Positions 59,874 through 64,000 of a stretch of 64,000 bases of DNA are shown here, piece after piece (the first letter of the stretch is position 1; every line of letters starts with the position of its first letter). The notes under the pieces are model-generated. The model was not told the DNA's origin. It worked only from the letters and a program-made list of their open reading frames with translations, and did no database searches. Source of the stretch: Microbacterium pygmaeum (GTDB taxonomy: Bacteria; Actinomycetota; Actinomycetes; Actinomycetales; Microbacteriaceae). A program made the translations under genes and the position numbers. The DNA lies in the NCBI RefSeq assembly GCF_900100885.1, contig NZ_LT629692.1, positions 992,001 through 1,056,000 of the forward strand, in the 5' to 3' direction.

Positions 59874-61136
59874 GTGAGCCAGACGACCAAGCCCGCTCCG
59901 CGCGGCCGTCGTACCGTCGCCCGCCACGGTGAGCTCCACTCGCCGCATCCGATGGCGCTGCTGATGAAGGTCCTCGGGATCATCGTCGCCGTCGTCCTCG
60001 TGTCCGGCGCAGGCGTCGCCGCGTACGCGACCTACGACACGGTCGCGAGTTTCAGCGACGATGCGGTCGACCTGGAGGGCCAGGAGGCGGTTCCGCCGGA
60101 CATCGGCGCGATCGAGGGCGGCGTCAACCTCTTCATCGCCGGTACCGACGAGTGCGAGCCCGAATACGCGGCGTACTTCGGCGACCGCTGCACGGGCGAG
60201 GACTCCGAGGGACAGCTCAACGACGTCAACATGCTCGTCCACATCTCCGACTCGCCGCGACGCGTGACGGTCATCTCCTTCCCGCGCGACCTGATGATCC
60301 CGATCCCGTCCTGCACCGACGATCAGGGCAACGAGTCGGGCGCGATGAGCAAGCAGCCGATCAACACCGCATGGTCGTACGGCGGACTCGGATGCGTCGT
60401 CAAGACCGTCTCCGACCTCAGCGGGATGAGCATCCCGTTCGCGGCGAAGGTCAGCTTCGGCAACGTCATCAACATCACCGACGCGGTCGGCGGGGTCGAC
60501 GTGTGCCTGGCCAGCGGCATCCAGGATTACTACACCGGCATCGACTGGCCGGCCGGCATGCGCAACGTGCAGGGCATCGAGGCCCTGCAGTTCCTGCGCA
60601 CCCGTCACGGTGTCGGCGACGGAAGCGACCTCGGTCGCATCAGCAACCAGCAGCAGTACATGTCGCGCATGGCCCGCAAGCTCGTCAGCGACCAGGTGCT
60701 CTCCGACGTGCCCACGCTGCTGAAGCTCGCCACGACCGCGGTGGACAATGTCACACCGAGCAAGAGCCTGACCAACCCGCTGACGCTCGTCCAGATCGCG
60801 CTCGCGGTCAAGAACGTGCCGTTCGATGAGATCGTGTTCGTGCAGTACCCGGTGCTCACCGACCCGGACGACCCCAACAAGGTCGTGCCGAACGATGAGT
60901 CCGCCGATGCGCTGTGGGCCGCGCTCGCCGCGAACCAGCCGCTGCAGCTGACCGGCGACATCTCGGCCAACGAGGGCGTCGTCGCCGACCCCAACGCCGT
61001 CCCGACCGACCCCACAACGCCGGCTCCCACCGACCCCGCCGCGCCTGCCGAGCAGGCCATCGCGCTGCCGTCCGACATCACCGGTTCGACGGCTGCCACC
61101 CCGACCTGCTCGAACGGCAACCAGCGGGACTATTAG
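59874..61136 (+). CDS. LytR-CpsA-Psr (LCP) family cell-wall ligase, copy 1
   Basis: A 420-residue LCP protein. LCP enzymes transfer teichoic acid- or arabinogalactan-like glycopolymers from lipid carriers to peptidoglycan outside the membrane. The N-terminal membrane anchor is LLMKVLGIIVAVVLVSGAGV (about 29-48). The LCP domain contains VNMLVHISDSPRRVTVISFP, FPRDLMI, GGVDVCLASG, and EALQFLRTRHGVGDGSDLGR, with the Arg residues that bind the pyrophosphate. The C-terminal tail is Pro/Thr/Ala-rich. GTG start. It is followed five bases later by a paralogue. Confidence 0.92.
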   Translation: MSQTTKPAPRGRRTVARHGELHSPHPMALLMKVLGIIVAVVLVSGAGVAAYATYDTVASFSDDAVDLEGQEAVPPDIGAIEGGVNLFIAGTDECEPEYAAYFGDRCTGEDSEGQLNDVNMLVHISDSPRRVTVISFPRDLMIPIPSCTDDQGNESGAMSKQPINTAWSYGGLGCVVKTVSDLSGMSIPFAAKVSFGNVINITDAVGGVDVCLASGIQDYYTGIDWPAGMRNVQGIEALQFLRTRHGVGDGSDLGRISNQQQYMSRMARKLVSDQVLSDVPTLLKLATTAVDNVTPSKSLTNPLTLVQIALAVKNVPFDEIVFVQYPVLTDPDDPNKVVPNDESADALWAALAANQPLQLTGDISANEGVVADPNAVPTDPTTPAPTDPAAPAEQAIALPSDITGSTAATPTCSNGNQRDY

Positions 61137-61140
61137 GCCC

Positions 61141-62427
61141 ATGAGTTCGAAGGCCTCCGGCACGCCGGGGCGCAGCCCGATGGCGCGCCACGGCGAGCTG
61201 CGGTCGCAGCATCCGCTCCTTCGGCTCTTCGCGCTGGTCGGCGTGACGCTTGCCGTCCTGGCAGTCTCGGTCACGGGGACCGCTGCGTTCGCCGTGTGGG
61301 ATGCCGCGAACTCGGTCGCCGATCACGCGGTCGATCTCGGCGACGACCCGGATTCGCTGCCGCCGACGATCGGCGAGATCGAGGGCGGCGTCAACCTGCT
61401 CATGGTGGGCACCGACTCGTGCGAAGGGCAGGACGTCTCGCTCTTCCCGCGGTGCGCTGAGGACGAGGGGGGCGAGCGCAACGACGTCACGATGCTCGTG
61501 CACATCAGCGACAACCCGCGACGCGCGACGGTCGTCTCGTTCCCGCGCGACATGTACGTGGACATCCCGGAGTGCACCGCGCCCGACGGCACGGTTTACG
61601 ACGAACTGTGGTCGACGAAGATCAACGAATCGTACGGGCGCGGCGGACTCGCGTGCACCGTGAACACCGTCGAGGCGCTGACCGGCGAGAACATCGACTT
61701 CGCCGCCGCAGTGCGCTGGACCGGCGTGATCAACATGTCCGACGCGATCGGCGGGGTCGATGTGTGCGTCGAGGGCCAGATCGACGACGAGCACACCGGA
61801 CTGCACCTGACCGAGGGCACGCACACCCTCGTCGGCGCCGAGGCGCTGCAGTTCCTGCGCATCAGGCACGGCATCGGCGACGGGTCCGACCTCGGACGCA
61901 TCTCGAACCAGCAGCAGTTCATGTCATCGATGGTCCGCAAGATGCAGAGCGACGCGGTGCTGACCAACCCCACGACGCTGTTCAGCTTCGCGACCACGGC
62001 GATGCAGCAGGTCAACGGCCAGCAGCTGCTGCTCAGTCAGTCGCTGGCCAACCCCACTCGCATGGTGCAGATCGCGATGGCGCTGAAGGACATCCCCTTC
62101 CAGGACTTCGTGTTCGTGCAGTACCCGACCGCCTACGGCGACGGCGGCGTGTATCCGGTGAGGGACGCCGCCGACGAGCTGTTCGCCGCGCTGCGCGCCA
62201 ACCAGGCGCTGACCCTCACCGGCGAGGCGAGCCAGGGCATGGGTGTGGACGTGGTGGGCGAAGCGGCGCCGGTGCCGGTCGCGACCGACGCCGCAGCGAC
62301 CGACGGTGCTGCGGTGGATCCGTCGGCGTCGGTGGATCCGACGGTGTCCGATGCGGCCGCGCCGCTGCCGTCGGTGATCGCGGGGCAGACCGCTGCGCAG
62401 GTGACCTGCACGCGGCCGCAGGAGTAG
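61141..62427 (+). CDS. LytR-CpsA-Psr (LCP) family cell-wall ligase, copy 2
   Basis: A 428-residue tandem paralogue of the preceding LCP protein. It has the same layout: a short cytosolic start MARHGELRSQHP, a membrane anchor around LFALVGVTLAVLAVSVTGTA, an LCP domain with VTMLVHISDNPRRATVVSFP, FPRDMYV, GGVDVCVEGQ and EALQFLRIRHGIGDGSDLGR, and a disordered C-terminal tail rich in Ala, Val and Asp. The close similarity across the domain shows a local duplication. ATG 61141 is used. Confidence 0.92.
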   Translation: MSSKASGTPGRSPMARHGELRSQHPLLRLFALVGVTLAVLAVSVTGTAAFAVWDAANSVADHAVDLGDDPDSLPPTIGEIEGGVNLLMVGTDSCEGQDVSLFPRCAEDEGGERNDVTMLVHISDNPRRATVVSFPRDMYVDIPECTAPDGTVYDELWSTKINESYGRGGLACTVNTVEALTGENIDFAAAVRWTGVINMSDAIGGVDVCVEGQIDDEHTGLHLTEGTHTLVGAEALQFLRIRHGIGDGSDLGRISNQQQFMSSMVRKMQSDAVLTNPTTLFSFATTAMQQVNGQQLLLSQSLANPTRMVQIAMALKDIPFQDFVFVQYPTAYGDGGVYPVRDAADELFAALRANQALTLTGEASQGMGVDVVGEAAPVPVATDAAATDGAAVDPSASVDPTVSDAAAPLPSVIAGQTAAQVTCTRPQE

Positions 62428-62501
62428 CGCGGGTTCGTCGCCGCCGCCGGCAGCGGTTATGATTGCTGGGCGCAACCGTGTGTCTCGATGCCCGGATGCC
62501 T

Positions 62502-62593
62502 GGAGACGTCGCATAGTTCGGCCTAGTGCACCACCCTGCTAAGGTGGAGACCCCCTAAGGGGTCCGTGGGTTCAAATCCCACCGTCTCCGCCA
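62502..62593 (+). tRNA. tRNA-Ser (anticodon GCU)
   Basis: Class II cloverleaf with acceptor GGAGACG/CGTCTCC, anticodon loop CTGCTAA between CACC and GGTG stems (anticodon GCT), a variable arm with ACCCCCTAAGGGGT, a T arm GTGGGTTCAAATCCCAC, discriminator G and an encoded CCA (62591-62593). Mobile-element remnants start just downstream. Confidence 0.93.
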
Positions 62594-62989
62594 CAAAAAG
62601 TCCTGGTCATTACCGGTATTTCTGGCGCAGACGATTGCCTTTCCATGTCTCGAGCGGAGGCGACTTTGGCGTCCAAGGGTCCCCCGTGGGGACCCTCAGG
62701 GGACCCCTGTGGTGCGCCACCCTCACCACACCCCTGCAGGGTGCCGCCCCCGCGGAAGCGCCGAGCCGCATGATTCCGCGGCGGCGGAGGGTCCGAGGCC
62801 CCCTGAGTGCACCACCCCGCAGAGGTGGCGACCCCTGGCTCCTCAATCCGACCTGACCACGTATTTCTTCCGTCCTTGGCGGGAACGAGCGACTCCCAAG
62901 TGACCCCACGCGTCGGAGTGCGAGTCCTGCCCGTCGATCAGCAGTCTCATGTAGAGGCCGCTCGCGCGAAGACCGAGCGGAAGTTCGCG
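62594..62989. other. Non-coding debris downstream of tRNA-Ser(GCU) with a tRNA-like arm copy
   Basis: About 400 bases without a convincing gene. It contains G/C-rich inverted runs near 62665-62705 and, at about 62809-62838, a segment that matches 26 of 30 positions of the tRNA-Ser(GCU) anticodon and variable-arm start (AGTGCACCACC... then GGTGG.GACCCC). This may be a relic of tRNA-targeted integration or of a second tRNA copy. Confidence 0.45.
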
Positions 62990-63209
62990 GGGCCAGTTCC
63001 CTCAGCTTTATCAAGGGCAGCGCGTGTTCGATCAGGTCGAGCAACGAAGTCTCGTCGTTGCTGACTTTCGTGGACAGCAGGACCGCTCCTTGATGGTCGA
63101 TCAACACGCAATGATGGGTCCGCTTGCCGGCGTCGATTCCGGCCCAGAGTGTCGACACGGGGTTCCTCTCGATCAGGTGTGACTGGTGTTTTTCCCTGTC
63201 GATGACCAC
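62990..63209 (-). pseudogene. IS110-family transposase, N-terminal fragment
   Basis: The start of this frame reads LWAGIDAGKRTHHCVLIDHQ and then VLLSTKVSNDETSLLDLIEH, the N-terminal part of the DEDD transposase domain of IS110 elements (first catalytic Asp in GID). Similarity stops after about 72 residues and the rest of a ~400-residue transposase is absent. It is a non-functional remnant. Confidence 0.6.
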
Positions 63210-63395
63210 GCCGGCACGTCCTTACCCAACGATCCATGTCGCAATTCTCAATCAGCGGTCGAGTCATCAGCGGGCAGCGGGCGGCCATTCCCAGTGAGCC
63301 GTCAACGCGGCAGGGCGACAACTGAGCCATACCCGCTGCCCGAGGGTGACCGAAACGCTACGACAACTACCCTCCGGCCTCACCAACAACGTAAG

Positions 63396-63848
63396 GAAGG
63401 CGACCTCATCGTGGGCCCACACAACCGATCTGCGATCGGCACCCTCGTCGAACGGCAGACCCGTTACGTGAAGCTCCTGCACCTGCCGGCGCACAACTCG
63501 CTCGAGCTGCATGCCGCGCTGGTGCGCGCCTTCGGTCAGCTCCCGCCGCCACTGCGGCGCACGCTGACGCGGGATCAAGGCACTGAGATGGCCAGACACC
63601 TCGACATCACTGCCGACACCGGCGCTCGGATCTACTTCTGCGACGCCGCCAGCCCCTGGCAACGCGGCAGCAACGAGAACGCCAACGGGCTGCTGAGGCA
63701 GTATTTCCCGAAGTCGACCGATCTCTCCATCCACACCGCCCGTGACCTTGCCCGCGTCGAATCCGAGCTCAACGGCCGGCCCCGCATCGTGCTCGGCGAC
63801 CGCACACCCCACGAGCTCCTCCAGGCTTTGCTAACCTCCGAGAAATAG
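63396..63848 (+). pseudogene. IS30-family transposase, C-terminal fragment
   Basis: About 150 residues of the IS30 DDE integrase domain: EGDLIVGPHNRSAIGTLVER (first Asp of the triad), TRDQGTEMARHLDITADTG (second Asp), then YFCDAASPWQRGSNENANGL with the catalytic Glu in SNENANG. The N-terminal ~200 residues, including the HTH, are missing, so it is truncated, although the three catalytic acids remain. It ends at the TAG at 63846. Confidence 0.85.
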
Positions 63849-63850
63849 TG

Positions 63851-63880
63851 GGTCTGTCGGGAAGTTTGTGTGTGAGGGGT
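63851..63880. mobile_element. Possible terminal inverted repeat of a further insertion sequence
   Basis: GGGTCTGTCGGGAAGTTTGT, followed by GTGTGAGG, lies directly after the IS30 fragment and before a new start codon. It resembles the ends of some actinobacterial IS256-type elements. The matching right end would be outside the window. Confidence 0.35.
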
Positions 63881-63928
63881 TCGGCGTGATCGGCGCGGCG
63901 TGAGCCGCGCGGGAAGATGAATCACGCG

Positions 63929-64000
63929 ATGAACACCGATATGACACTCATAAATGAAGAAGGCGAGCTGGTCGATCCGCGAACCGGGGAGGTGCTGCCG
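63929..64000 (+). CDS. Start of an unidentified gene (cut by window edge)
   Basis: An ATG at 63929 opens a frame that runs to the window edge (24 residues, including ELVDPRTGEVLP). A second ATG at 63941 is equally possible. Base use is more AT-rich than the surroundings (ACACTCATAAATGAAGAA), which fits a recent arrival. Given the possible IS end just upstream, a transposase is a candidate, but 24 residues do not identify it. Confidence 0.35.
   Translation, partial: MNTDMTLINEEGELVDPRTGEVLP

Noticed and set aside
62566..62856. Small plus-strand frame starting inside tRNA-Ser(GCU)
   Set aside because: It begins in the tRNA T arm, has no ribosome site and no recognisable domain; low-complexity Pro/Arg content fits chance.
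62990..63209. Functional IS110 transposase
   Set aside because: Only about 72 N-terminal residues are recognisable; the rest of the frame has no transposase similarity.

Overview
The window comes from a high-GC actinobacterium, most likely a Microbacterium or a close Microbacteriaceae relative. The reasons are GC-rich third positions throughout, many GTG starts, stop/start overlaps (ATGA, GTGA), -10 hexamers six bases before start codons (leaderless style), F420/flavin LLM oxidoreductases, and two AbiEi/DUF559-type nuclease genes. The assignment rests on sequence style and gene content only.

Layout. 0-15 kb is mixed accessory metabolism: the 3' part of an FAD monooxygenase, an LLM oxidoreductase, a DUF559 nuclease gene flanked by palindromes, an esterase with its TetR regulator, a DUF2834 membrane protein, a TspO-like protein, a hydrolase, the Leloir genes galT-galK facing a LacI/GalR-type regulator, glycerate kinase, and a three-gene operon (Gfo/Idh dehydrogenase, acetylesterase-like hydrolase, serine hydrolase) facing a second LacI regulator.

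16-48 kb is one large glycan and sugar utilisation island. It holds a lyase/aldolase-ABC exporter-DUF6807-cupin-Gfo/Idh-GH43-like operon; a sugar ABC importer with two paralogous binding proteins, one permease pair, a YesL-like protein, a GH42 beta-galactosidase and a GH51 arabinofuranosidase; a Gfo/Idh-DUF993-sugar isomerase-LacI-GH35 operon; and a second sugar importer with an AraC regulator, a large DUF5107/TPR protein and a GH5-like glycosidase. The enzymes fit beta-galactoside and arabinose-containing plant polysaccharides such as arabinogalactan. No importer ATPase is encoded here, so a shared MsmK/UgpC-type ATPase is expected elsewhere. Repeated LacI-type operators tie several of these units together, and a separate paired direct repeat marks two promoters around the AraC gene.

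48-62.6 kb is mostly housekeeping: phosphoglucomutase, prephenate dehydratase, a PPOX-fold protein, an LLM monooxygenase, a TM2 protein, photolyase, a second palindrome-flanked DUF559 gene, a diacylglycerol kinase-like lipid kinase, seryl-tRNA synthetase, a HAD phosphatase, tRNA-Ser(UGA), two tandem LCP cell-wall ligases and tRNA-Ser(GCU). 62.6-64 kb, after the second tRNA-Ser, is a graveyard of mobile elements: an IS110 fragment, an IS30 fragment and the probable left end of a further IS.

The observation most worth following is that both DUF559 nuclease genes sit between pairs of 62-74 nt palindromes of two different sequence families. In each case the coding sequence ends inside the downstream palindrome. 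Stand-alone copies of one family occur elsewhere in the window. This resembles the REP/RAYT arrangement, but with a PD-(D/E)XK-like nuclease in place of a transposase.
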